Positions 46,961 to 58,221 of a stretch of DNA of 64,000 nt are shown in pieces. A program made the translations under genes and the position numbers. Origin of the DNA: Grifola frondosa (Eukaryota > Basidiomycota > Agaricomycetes > Polyporales > Grifolaceae); contig LUGG01000013.1 of the NCBI GenBank assembly GCA_001683735.1, positions 1,116,001 through 1,180,000 of the forward strand, in the 5' to 3' direction. The notes under the pieces were generated by a model. The model was not told where the DNA came from. It did not search any database and saw only the letters and a list, made by a program, of their open reading frames with translations. Every line of letters begins with the position of its first letter. Within the stretch, counting starts at the first letter, position 1.

Positions 46961-49534
46961 GTTCTGTCACACCTCTAACATCGACAACCTAAAATCATAT
47001 ATCCCCACTACTATAGCGGAATACGAGTAGGAAGATAGACCGATCATTCACACTAGTTCTGCACCTCGGTAACTTGGTCGTGCACTTTATTGAAACAGCT
47101 ATGGGCGAATAGGTGTCTAAACGTCCGACTTTGCATCTCGCACTTGAATTCATCCGACTTTCAGGACACAGTCATTCCAGCTCACCCATCCGCGACAGGA
47201 ATACCGATATCTTCCATTTCCGAAGGGCACACATGAGGTGTTGTACTGGCCCGGCTTCAGACGGCTCTAACTCTGGGTCATGAGCCGTCGAAAGCCCTGA
47301 GCTAGGGCTTCACACACTTTCCTGTACTATCACGATCCTTCACCCACGAAGAGATTCACTTCCGGAGCGCGCTCCCCAGACGCATCAATTCCGAGGCATT
47401 CCACTGGGTGTCTGCAAGTTGATCAAGACGGGCAACAAGAGGCTATGGTGTCGATAGCTGCATGGGACCAGGTAGAGACGTCCCGGCATAGAGAGACACA
47501 GGAAATACGCGGAAAGAACTCCGAACGTTCATGAAGGACGCATTGTCCTGAAATGGGTGCTTCGGGAACGGGTCCACGTCGAACAGTTTGATGACCGTCT
47601 TGCGTACCTTATGAGCAACTCTCACCGCGTCATTACCTTGCTGCTGAGCGCTGATGGGTCATCAGCATTGACGCCGTCCATGATCGCGTACTCTTTCAGC
47701 TTTCCTTGGACGGCTGCCAGGACACAGACCGATTCTGTGCCTGCCTCGCTTTGCAGGGTTCTACGGTGTCAGAGTGAAGCCCCTATGAGCAGGGTAGATT
47801 TCGGAATCTCGGCCCAAACGTAATTGCAAAAATAATGCATCCGTAAGGGAACAATCTAAACGCGCGTGCGCGGCGCGTTTTGTAGGATTAAAAGGGTGCT
47901 GTATCACGGGTTGGTATTCACAGCAGGACAGTCGTAAAAGGCATTCGCAGACCGAGAGTTCCAGTAAAAAGACGTACAGACGCAGACGTTGGTGCACGAG
48001 GCCTAGAAAGTTGGTGTTATCAATCTAATATATGCATACGTTTCCTGTCATACATTACAATCCCGGCGTCCCGATACGTGCTGAGAAGATGTTTCAAATC
48101 ATCTCGCACATTGAAACGAGGGTACTACTCACAAGGGGTGGATATATTCCTCTCGCGCTTCTTCTCGCGGCCCTTGTAGGTGCGCATAGTCTCCTTCGTC
48201 ACCCATCGAGGTTCTCCATTAGACAAGTGGAGCACATATTCGTCAAGATCCGGATGAGGATATCCTTCATCGATGAGCGTCCAATCCAAAGATGGTGTGC
48301 GGATCCAAATTTGTCTCGAATTGTGATTATAATTGTGCAGAAATAACTCCCCAGACTGTGCCAGAACGGTCGGGGGCACAGACAACGGGCTGTCACCATT
48401 TGAGAGATACCACACAATTTTTTCACCGCGGCCTCTGATGGCATGATCGTGCCTCGTAGCTCTGGGATACGTAGCATGCCTCGTAGCGCTGGAACACGCA
48501 TCAATGTACTAACTTTCAGTAAAAATTTCAGTACTCACATGGAATTCGATGCAATTCGATGAGAAGGAGATGCTGAGGTGGCACTTATGGATGTCCAACT
48601 TTGAGATTGAATGCATGGACTTAGAACAGACTCACGTTGCGGGAGAGAAATTATTTCTCGAGCTCACGCGCGATGATACTGGTAAAGGACTTTGGTGTCT
48701 ATGTTCTCTCATCTAGAAAGGGTGAGTTGTAACTATATGCCGTGCCCTCAAGATGACTCACACTATCCATTCTCGTCTCCTGGATATTGTACACAGGAGC
48801 TGCCACAGGGGCACTGTAGAAATGGAAAGAGAATCATCTCGATGTCATCGTGGGTAACTCAATCCTACAGCTGCACACAGACCTCATGCCAGGTTCAGGA
48901 ATTTGGAGGTGGCGATGCCTGAGAATGGCATAATGGGGTGGATGTACAATACCTTCATCGCTTTCAAGAAGAAGGGCCGGATATGAAGATTCTTCGATGA
49001 CAAGGACAGCGGGAGATTTCGGTTCGGTCATATGGGTCAGAGTAGTATCGGCACGAAGTCGACTCTCCCACGCTCTTTCTCGATACTTACACACGGCTGG
49101 GTGCCCGTCTGTGGGCGCTGCAGTGACAGCTTTCACACGCTCGCTCTGTTTCTTCTCGTTCGTTGCTCGTTTTATTCACCCTTGAAGTAAGTGTTTCTTC
49201 CCCCTTTAGCGCACCAATCTGCTGATATCCCCCCAAATAGGGCCACTATAAGGTGCGCACCATTTTCGTCCCACCCCACGGTTCCAGAAAGACTTTGAGT
49301 CCTCTGGGTACACGTGTGTGACAGCCAACTACGAGTTCGCTGTTGCATGGGTTGTGTCGTCTCTCTCGATGAACATTAATGGCCAGTGATATGCAGATTT
49401 TAGGTGAGTTTGTTCACTCCCACGCGCTGGATAGACTTCGAGTCGTCTGGTTTCCCATGCACAGCCAATTTCAAGTTCGCTGTTGCTCAGGTTCTTTCTG
49501 AGGCATGTTCTCATGCGAATGTCTATTCAGCTCC
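46961..49534. other. Largely unassigned; coding remnant on the minus strand near 48.1-48.5 kb
   Basis: About 2.6 kb without a complete gene. On the minus strand, 48,125-48,500 contains VLAQSGELFLHNYNHNSRQI, WTLIDEGYPHPDLDEYVLHL and RWVTKETMRTYKGREKKRER, a plausible exon of an unknown protein. Two related stretches near 49,270-49,330 and 49,400-49,470 on the plus strand repeat CTTTGAGTC/CTTCGAGTC with GTTCGCTGTTGC, which looks like a local duplication just upstream of the next gene. Confidence 0.3.
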
Positions 49535-51664
49535 ATGGGCGACAGGACTCTGCGGTTCCAGTTGGAGGTGCAAGGGGATCCGAATGGTGAGCTCTCCAAT
49601 TCTTGGCACGTAACTATTAGCTGATGCCTTCCAGTGACATTGTCCTTCAACGATGCACTTGTCGCTGCTGTATCCGAAGATGGCGGCTGGATCATTACGT
49701 CTCCAAATGTTGGATTTATTCCGCGACCCATCATAGGTCTTGTGGAGGTAAGACTTCGTGAGGACGGACGTTATGGCGAGGTCGATCCCATTCAATGGCC
49801 TCAACTGTTCGATGAACGCCTCCCCCATTATGCGATGATCCCTCGGTGTGCAAAGGACGGCCAATTCAATATGCATCCTGCACCAGCGATGTGGCTCAAC
49901 GCTAAGGACTCCGACTTCGTTCCTTGCGGGGGGGGTTCCATGGTGGAAGGGTTAGGCTTTCTCCGTAGCGTGGCTGTTGAAGCGCTGGAGAAGCCCGTTG
50001 ACCATCTTAGCAAACTTGTCACGACTGTTTTTAAGCAGAGGCCAAGCCGACTCGCTTTCACAGAAATGTCGATGAGGCATGCATGCACCCGTCTTCGCCA
50101 TTGTCCAGCTACTCGTCGCGACATCATCCTTCAAGTTGCGGAGGTGCAGAGATATTACTTGGAAACTCTTGCCTACCTCAATTGGCATGCGGAGTTTGTG
50201 GACAATCCTCTCGCGTCTCCGGACGCAGTACCTATCACAGTTGCCGATGATTTGATGGGCGCTCTTACGACAGATCCGGGTGTTGTGCAAAAGTTGATGT
50301 CGGCAGGGATACCTGTGTGGTATTTCAGGAGGCCATCACAGATGACGCAGGGTGTCGTTATTAGGCGAGTCGTCGGGATCTCTACCCCGAACGTCAAGAC
50401 GGAGCATGGAATGTACCACGGGGTTCCTATCTATACCGGCAGCGCTGGATACCGTCATCTCATCGCTATGGGCCGGGGCGGGCATACGTACCATGATATT
50501 GCTTCTACTCCCTATCCTAATGTTCAAGATCCTGCTCTTTATTTTGGCTCAGTCGTGACCAACAAGCCTCAAATTCTCATGACGCCAGAAGAATTGGCCG
50601 CCCTACTCCTTGCACGGCCTCGCTCACCCATGCCTATGTCGAACAGTGCTCGCAGCAGACCTCGCACTCACACCCAGCCGTGTAAGTACTTTGTATGCAT
50701 CTTGTCGCTAGTCCGCATCGCTGATCAACTGTCGCTTACAGATTACATACCTCCCGTACGCGGAAGGGACAAGTTTGTCGAACTAGAGCATGCTTACATG
50801 CCTCCCGTCATCGAAATCTGGGCGGAAGCACTGACATCTGTCAACCGCGCGCGGCCTAGACAATCGGGGAGTAGGCAATGGGGCTATTGGACTCCAGAAC
50901 CTGCTCTAGTCTTAGGTCCCACTGCGCCTATGCGTGTTGCCCGCTATATTCGCAATTGGGTAGCAGCTCGTGAGCCTTGGTTGTATTTGTTGGAGATTCC
51001 GACAATATCTTTGGAGGACATTAAGACCCAGACATGGAGAACGCTTTTGAACAATGAGGGCGATTTGATTGATGCCGAGGAGCTATCCTTCGATGAGCTT
51101 ACCACTCGGGCTGCGAAAACCAAGGCAGAAGTGGTTCATGTTTTTGGCCGGGTCTTTGAGAAAGAGAGGGTCAATCCACAGGTCACTAGGCAGCTTGCAT
51201 GGTTCGGTCATCGTTTTGATGTTGTTCCGGCTACGCTCGCTCCTCAGATTATTTGGGAGCTACATGAACTTGGCTTCCGCTACGAGCTTCTCGCTTTGGA
51301 CCGTCACTTCGTCCCAAACCAAAAAGGCCCTGCGGAGGAAATCTTGCGGGAGGAGCTTATATCGGCTATTTTTTCAGGCAATGGGGCTATACGTGTCACC
51401 TCTCTGCCTACGTTTGACTGTGGTTTGGCAGCCCGCAAACCAAAGGACCGTGCTGCCTCCCTTGAGGCACTTCGCAAGGTCATGTTACGTTGGACTCCCT
51501 GTCCTCCTCTCCTGCGCAAGGCACAGCCTCTTTCGAGGATGTCTGAGGATGATTACATTTCAATGATGGAGAGGTACATCGCGAGGGGCTATACGCAGTG
51601 TTTCTATGATGCCTCCGGCCGTGCTCCAATTGTTCCCCATCGCTTCCCGTTCATGTTGATCTGA
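49535..51664 (+). CDS. Large companion gene of the transposase, function unknown
   Basis: Three exons. Exon 1 starts MGDRTLRFQLEVQGDPN and joins over an intron (49,587-49,634) to VTLSFNDALVAAVSEDGGWI. A second intron (50,682-50,741, 60 nt) is a multiple of three and free of stops. About 670 residues. Stretches that look conserved include FVPCGGGSMVEGLGFLR, LETLAYLNWHAEFVDNPLAS, DDLMGALTTDPGVVQKLMSA, GIPVWYFRRPSQMTQGVVIR, and a C-terminal block with PVIEIWAEALTSVNRARP, WLYLLEIPTISLEDIKTQTW and LAWFGHRFDVVPATLAPQII. No catalytic motif is recognised. I recall similar proteins as frequent in Agaricomycetes. It is undamaged, on the same strand as the transposase and 0.6 kb upstream of it, so it may serve the element. 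Confidence 0.7.
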
Positions 51665-52296
51665 TGTCCATCGTCTTGCCTTCTCTCATAAAGATTCTTC
51701 TTACATGCCTTTGTCGTCTACCGGCCTGGTTCATCACGGTCATGGAGTTGATGCTCACCACGTGCCTGGTTATTCTCCCTTTGATTGTTGTTTGTTTTAT
51801 CTGTTGTACTGTTTTAGTATTCGAATGCTTTGTGTATGCGTCTCAGTGCTCTGTCTAGATTATGTGAAATATCATGATGCACTCCATGCAAGAGGTTGAC
51901 TTTGATTATGAGGAAGAAGGTACGTGAGCGTCAGTGAAGGATTACCGGAACAGAAGATTTATACCTAGGCGTGAGTTAGTAGAGAATGTTGGCGGTGCAA
52001 ATCTGGTAGATGCATATAGCTTCTATGTAATGATGCATCACTGACTGGCTCGTTGGAAAATTCACAGAAAATTCAAATTATGCTACGAACTTCATGACAA
52101 GCACAAAATCGTAAATTCTGCCTCATTCAATCCAGATATATTTGAATCTATTCATCTATTGCTAAGTGTAGTAAGTACCCGGAATATCAATATTAGATTG
52201 CTATCAAGTTGAATCTAGATCTACGCTTGCATTATTTTGCGAAGACTGGATTTGAGAGTAGCAACGAGATTCCTCTTCCAGCGATCCTACCTCCTC
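51665..52296. other. Spacer between companion gene and transposase
   Basis: About 630 bp. It includes the 3' region of the companion gene and presumably the transposase promoter. An in-frame upstream ATG for the transposase lies at 52,237. Confidence 0.4.
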
Positions 52297-55200
52297 ATGT
52301 ATGTATCGACAGAACACACTCCTGCTGCGAGTGCTGCCACAATTCGACGGCGGAAAAAGCTGGAGAAGCTGAGGGCGTTAATTGGATCCGCGCAAGCTTC
52401 GGAATCTGAAGTTGACGCGCTCAGAAGGGCAGTATCAGTTTTGACATTACAGGACTGCCCACTTAAACCGAGGCCAGACTCAAGCTCATCAGGACGCACC
52501 ACATTTGACCATGCGCATTGCGATGAATCAGGATCCACCGTACCCAAGAAGGAGAAACCCGATGTCCATACCTCTTGGTCCGAAAGTGCCGATCGAATTC
52601 TGCAAGACATAGCATTCATTCGATCCAGTTGGACTCTCAGAATGGTTTCATTCTTTCCGAATATTCATTCATTGGTTTTTCTCCACGATCCCGTGTCATC
52701 GGATGCTGCGATTCTAGAAGAGTCACCGACAATTCCGACCGAATGCAATTCTGGCACATACTCCCTACTCCCATCTTCCCCAGAAAACCGAGGCTTCTTG
52801 GAGCATGAGAGCTGGGTATTTTCCATCCGCTCCACCTTGCAGGCTATGGACACGCGCAGCGATCACCAGGCCAATGATGCTCGTATTTTCCTTCTGGACA
52901 AAGTTGAACAGGAGACCATACGCCTAGCAGATACGAAGAAGTTGGAGTGGGAGAGGCAGCGAACCACCCTGAAGTCGGGAATTGTCGGAGGCCTGCTTCG
53001 CATAGATACAGGTACGCAGCTAGTCTAACATTCAAGCACTGGCTGAACTCGTCCTATTCAAATAGAACAGTATTTTACAGCGCAATCACATCTGTGGAGC
53101 TCTAAGATGGTCATCATTCAAGCTTCATATGTCCTTGTGCTCTTACTCCACCTGATTTTCGGGCTTCCAAGGAGAGCCAGCCAGGTATTATTGGCGGGAT
53201 TGCGGAGCATCGTCCGGCTGTCCCTATTGTATGCGCGGTGCGGCAGCCTGAGTGCACCAGACGAGCGCCTTCTCTCCCAGATCGCCCGGGATCCTGATAC
53301 GGTGATAAACACGTTCAACCTCGAGCCCACCGTCACGTCGTACATCTGCTGTCCAGAGTGTTATGCACTCTATGCGGATATAATGTCTGCCCCTGCGACT
53401 TGCACCTATCGCACCACTGCGCAAAGTGCTCCATGCAGTGCAAAGTTATGGCGGACGCGGAAAGCGGGCATAGATTCCTCACGCTCACCTATCCGCAAAT
53501 ATCTTCACCAATCGTTAAAGCAGTGGGTTGGGCGGCTTCTATCCCGTCCCGACATCCAGGACTACCTCGACACCTTCCAGGAGGGGTCAATCGGAGTCAT
53601 GCAGGATATCTTCGATGGAAGCGTGCTTCGCTCGTTTCTAGGTCCAGATGGCAAGCAATTTCTCACCACACAAGCGGGGGAGCTCAGACTGGTTTTCAGT
53701 CTCAATGTCGATGGCTTCAATCCCTTCCAGATGAAGGAGAGCAAACAAAAAGCCACAAGCACCGCCATGTATATGGTGTGTCTCAATCTTCCACCCCACT
53801 TGCGTTACCTTCCGGAGAACGTCTACCTTGCGGGTGTTATTCCTGGTCCAAACAAGCCATCTATCGATCAGATAAATCATTTCCTGGCTCTCCTCGTTGA
53901 TGAGCTGGAAATCTTTTGGGATCCAGGAGTGGAGTATTCGCGCTCGGCAAAATTCATATCAGGATGTCGAGTTCGCGTAGCTCTCATTCCTCTGGTGTCC
54001 GATGTTCCAGCTGCACGTCAAGTTGCTGGACTAGGTTCTCATAATCACACTTATTTCTGCAGCTACTGTTGTCTCAAAAGCGAAGACATCGAAACCCTGG
54101 ATCCTAGCACATGGCCCTCGCGAGATCTTGCATTCCATCGGAAAAGTGCTGAGGAGTGGCGCACGGCTCAGAGTACTCATGAAAGAGAGATCATCTTTGA
54201 ACGGACGGGAGGAATCCGATACTCCGAATTGCTTCGATTGCCTTACTGGGACCCCATTTTGTATGTCGTCATTGATTCCATGCACGACTTATACCTTGGG
54301 ATCCTCAAGAATCATGTCCGAGAGATTTGGGGAATCAGTGTTGATATGGACGATGGCAGTGCACAGCATGCCCGGAAGCCGCCGCCTATCCGGCCTGACA
54401 CACGGACAATGGCTCTCGCTGCAGACTGCCTATATTACGGTTCAGTAACTGCGCTGAAGAACTGCGGCAAGGCTGCACTTTGGCACCTCTGCGCCGATCG
54501 TGACTTGCGGCGAGCAGGGACTATTAAGCAGTTGATGAAAAAGCTTGTTGAATGGGTGAGTGCATTTTGATGGATGATCCCTAGCTGATGACCCTATCAT
54601 CTCAGCGTACACGAGAAGGATTTCCCAAACCGGTTACAAGCAGTACAGGGGCTGCATCGAACTATTCTGGCATTTCTCTTCCAACACCCCAGCCCGCGGA
54701 GCAAACGTCGCCCGACCAAAGTACGCGTACCCCAACGAACGAGGAAATTGTGGCGGCTGAGAAGACGTTGCTCAAGGCGAAGACGACGAAAACGCTTGCG
54801 AACAAAAGGAAGGATATCCTGGTTGCTATGTGTAGCGAGCGCGGATTATCTGGTGCAGGTATAAGAGCAGATCTCGCCAAACGTCTTATGGATTGGGTGC
54901 GGCATTCAGAGATTGTGCTGTTATTGGTTTTTCTCATAACCGACGTTCCTAGAGAGACTTACAGCAGCCGTCAATAAATGTAGCAGGGGAGACAGTCAGT
55001 TCATTCCCCAGTAGCCTGATTCATTCTAAGATATGCACTCCACAGAGTAGTTCGTCGACATCAAGACAGAATGTCCCCGAGCCCCAAGATCCATCAAGAC
55101 AGGGAGTTGCGGAGTTGCGCACTGCGCCAGACCATGCGATTGGCCGTCAAACGCTAGAGGAATACCGCAGAGACCGGAATCGAATGGAGCTCCCGAGTTG

Positions 55201-56526
55201 GATTGTTCCTGGACCAGTCGCATTTGGTACCACTCAATACGGGAAGCTCAGCGCTGATCAGTGGAGGACGATCGGTACCATCAACCTTCCTATCACCCTG
55301 ATACGGACATGGGGGACGGAGAAGGGTAGGCGCCTCGAGATGTTGCACAACTTCATGGATGCCGTTGATGCGATCGAGATTATTGGATTGAGAGAGATTG
55401 ACGAACAGCATATACAGGCTGCTGAGCACTCGTTGCAGAAGTACCTGAAAACATTAATGGTGCTTTACAAGGAAGCAAAAATACAACCAAACCACCACCT
55501 CGCGTTGCATCTGCCCGAGTTTCTGCGGCTTTTCGGACCGGTACATTCCTGGCGGACTTTCGCCTTCGAGCGATTTAATCATTTGTTGCAGATGATTAAC
55601 ACGAACAATAATTTTGGTAAGCATCATAGTATTGGCATCGTCAACTTCGCTAATGGAAGGCCTGCAGGCGAACTTGAAATGACGTTCATGCGCCACAGCT
55701 GCCGTGCTGCCAACCTTCGTCCTTTGCTTCGCCATCCGGCAGTCAAAGGCGCATTGTCCGAAGCCATCTCAGTCTATGAAGGATTGACAAATGAAACTCT
55801 TCGAGGGACATATGTGGAAGACATCGTGCGTGGCGTACAAAGTGTTCCGATCCAAAGCAATCCTCGCAAACCGCGCAAGGAAATTGTCCTGGAAGATCGG
55901 GTATTCAGTACTTTGCTACAAAGACTCAATTCCGAGGAGGGTGCGAAGCTTTATGTTGATGAGCGTCAGAAGGTTAAAGCATCCCGTGAGTGCTTTTTGA
56001 CTAGAAGAGCATTTCTCTGCACCGGGATCGTAGTTGCAGGCGTGCAATATAAAAGTCAAGACATTGCATCGAAGGACAGCAATATCATTTTTCGTCTTCC
56101 CAATGTCTGCCCAGACATAAATCCTGCCGGTCGGATCAAACTGGTATTCTTGTATTCAAGGTCTAACTCGAAGGGAGCAAGGGTCGAAGAAACATTCTTG
56201 GTGGTAGAGCGATTGATAGAGCTCAAGGACAAGGACATATCGTTGGACAATTTTCGCGCTTACAAGTGCGCCGGCGGCCGCCTCTGTTATAACCGCTATC
56301 ACGAACAGATTTATGTGATTCGGCCTAAGGACATCATATGCCACTTCGCGAAGACGCCTATGGAGGAACTGAAACTCAGTGAGCATTGTGTTCATGTTCG
56401 TCCTTTAAATCGTGTAAGTGTTTAAAATCTAATGTCGAAAGCTAGAGCATAATGTTGATCTGTACTCTATTGCAGCTATTGCAGGCTATCAATCTCCCAC
56501 CATTGGAAAACCCTTCGGACGAATAA
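52297..56526 (+). CDS. Tnp2-family transposase (CACTA/EnSpm)
   Basis: Catalyses cut-and-paste transposition in the nucleus by a DDE-type mechanism. The N-terminal part is helical (IRRRKKLEKLRALIGSAQAS, DKVEQETIRLADTKKLEWER), as expected from a host-like alternative exon. The core carries zinc-type cysteines (YICCPECYALYAD), LVFSLNVDGFNPFQMKESKQ with a likely catalytic Asp, VYLAGVIPGPNKPSIDQINH, FCSYCCLK and VVIDSMHDLYLGILKNHV (Tnp2 hallmark). A SAP-like segment follows, ILVAMCSERGLSGAGIRADL, then LALHLPEFLRLFGPVHSWRT, FAFERFNHLLQMINTNNNFG and a C-terminal domain ending LPPLENPSDE-stop. Introns lie near 53,011-53,064, 54,556-54,605, 54,897-54,983, 55,010-55,050 and 56,414-56,475. No frameshift or internal stop was found. 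A start at 52,237 is also possible. Confidence 0.9.
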
Positions 56527-56649
56527 ACGCACGCATAGATGGTACAACGTATATGTACAGTAGTCTATGAGTAATGACATTGTTGAGAACAATTTGATGC
56601 CACAGGGAATCGCGCTGCAGGATTCGTAGCCCCACATGCACGAATGCGT

Positions 56650-57790
56650 AGGTTACTCTAGTTCGGAGCCACACGGGTGCGGTCCCTCAGCCTCAGCCTT
56701 CTTGAACGAATCCCGGCAGCGATGTCTAGTTAACAAGGAGAACCAGTAAGAGTGGGCCTTCCACCTCGCGCGGAAGGCTTTCTCGCCGGCTGCGTGAAAC
56801 AAGTTGTTTCCAACTCCAAGTCTCCATAAGCCGGAGTCATATCGTCCGATCACTAAGGTGCGGGAGTTTCTCCTCATTACCGTCATCATCCGGATCGATG
56901 AGAGGTTGGCCATGACGCGGCGCTGTCCTAGCGCTCTCGATGCACTGCAACGCGCTCACATCAACCTCGCAGTGTTTTGCTCTCCAGGTCAGCGCGCCTA
57001 GCATACGCGGATCGAAAGGAAGAAATGACGGAAGCATGCACCTCGAGCCAAGCGAATCCCAAATGGCTTCAGGTGCCTTAGCTGGTTCCCAAAGCAACCT
57101 CTCCCGGGTTCGGTCAAACAGAACATCGATATGACCCTGGGGCCTCCAGAACTGGGTGCGCTTATAGATCTTCCAGAACAAGTAAAGGCCGGCGAAGATA
57201 GGGAGCTTGATGTCTAGCAGTCATCAACGGTCAGCCGGCGCACGAATGTGGAAAGTAGACGACCATACATGCTGTGAGGAAACCGGAAGCGTTGAAGTCC
57301 CAGAGCATGGCGAACCCATTGATGAGAATGAAGATCGTGATCCAGAACATGCCCCAGTATGTTGCAGGGAGCCATGGTATACGAGTTTCTTGCGGTCCAA
57401 GCCTTGCGTCTTCAATCCGCGGTCTATGTGACAGCCAGTGAGTAACATCATGCATTCCACGGTCCGAAAAAGACGTACAGAAGAAGACATACGTGATGTT
57501 CACGCCTAACCATCCGAAGAACCCGCCAAGTCGACGAACGAGTTGAACATGGTTACCGCGCCGTTCGACACGTTCATAAACGAGAGGAATGCGAACGCGC
57601 TCTCAGCCAACATCAGGCCGCCCTTCGTGCAATATGTGAGAAACCTCTGCGCCTGCCCGCGCAGAGCAAGTCCGTAGAGCACACGGGAGGAGCAGAACAG
57701 GAACGAGTTGCCGGCAGAGAATGCGATGCATAGTGTCTTGTGCCGGCGACGAAAGAGCACTGCGATGATTTTGAAACCTCGTGGGGTGAG
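56650..57790 (-). pseudogene. Amino acid permease, C-terminal half only
   Basis: Read on the minus strand: AFSAGNSFLFCSSRVLYGLA, FLTYCTKGGLMLAESAFAFL, FMNVSNGAVTMFNSFVDLAG, WLSHRPRIEDARLGPQETRI, YWGMFWITIFILINGFAMLW, IKLPIFAGLYLFWKIYKRTQ and FWRPQGH. These are membrane segments 8-12 of a fungal amino acid permease (APC superfamily, YAT-like). Segments 1-7 are absent. The 5' break near 57,790 is followed within 75 bp by the 246-bp repeat that leads into the right terminal repeat. It is not a copy of the permease at 5.4-7.7 kb, from which it differs widely. Probably a captured gene fragment. Confidence 0.7.
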
Positions 57791-57862
57791 GGAGATATTG
57801 CACCATCTTCACACTCGCGTTCTCGCTCCCCAATCTATTTTGAAACGTGAAGCCGTAATCGC

Positions 57863-58200
57863 AATCCAACGGACCAAGAAAAACACCATGCTTCTGCACG
57901 CTTCCATCGAAATTCGACTTCAGCATGCCCACACGGGTTCTGGTCGAAGTTGTCTCCTACGATCTCCTTCAAACGTTTTCACGACGTCGCCCACACTTCA
58001 ACGTCATCCACAGTCGTAACTAACGCGCTATCAGCTTTTCCAGACAGTCACAGCAAGATCAGTCGATAACTCACCAGTCAGGACGAAAACCGCGCGCAAA
58101 TCGAATTGAATCCAATGGACCAAGAAACGCCATGCTTCTGCACGCTTCCATCGAAACTCGACTTCAGCACGCCCACATGGGTTCCGCCGCAGATAATAGT
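57863..58200 (-). repeat. 246-bp repeat, third location (about 1.4 units)
   Basis: Same unit and direction as 41,030-41,640, with repeat phases near 57,925 and 58,168 (243 bp apart). It runs straight into the right terminal inverted repeat, linking the inner repeats to the element end. Confidence 0.8.
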
Positions 58201-58221
58201 GTCTTGTGCATCCCAGGATTC

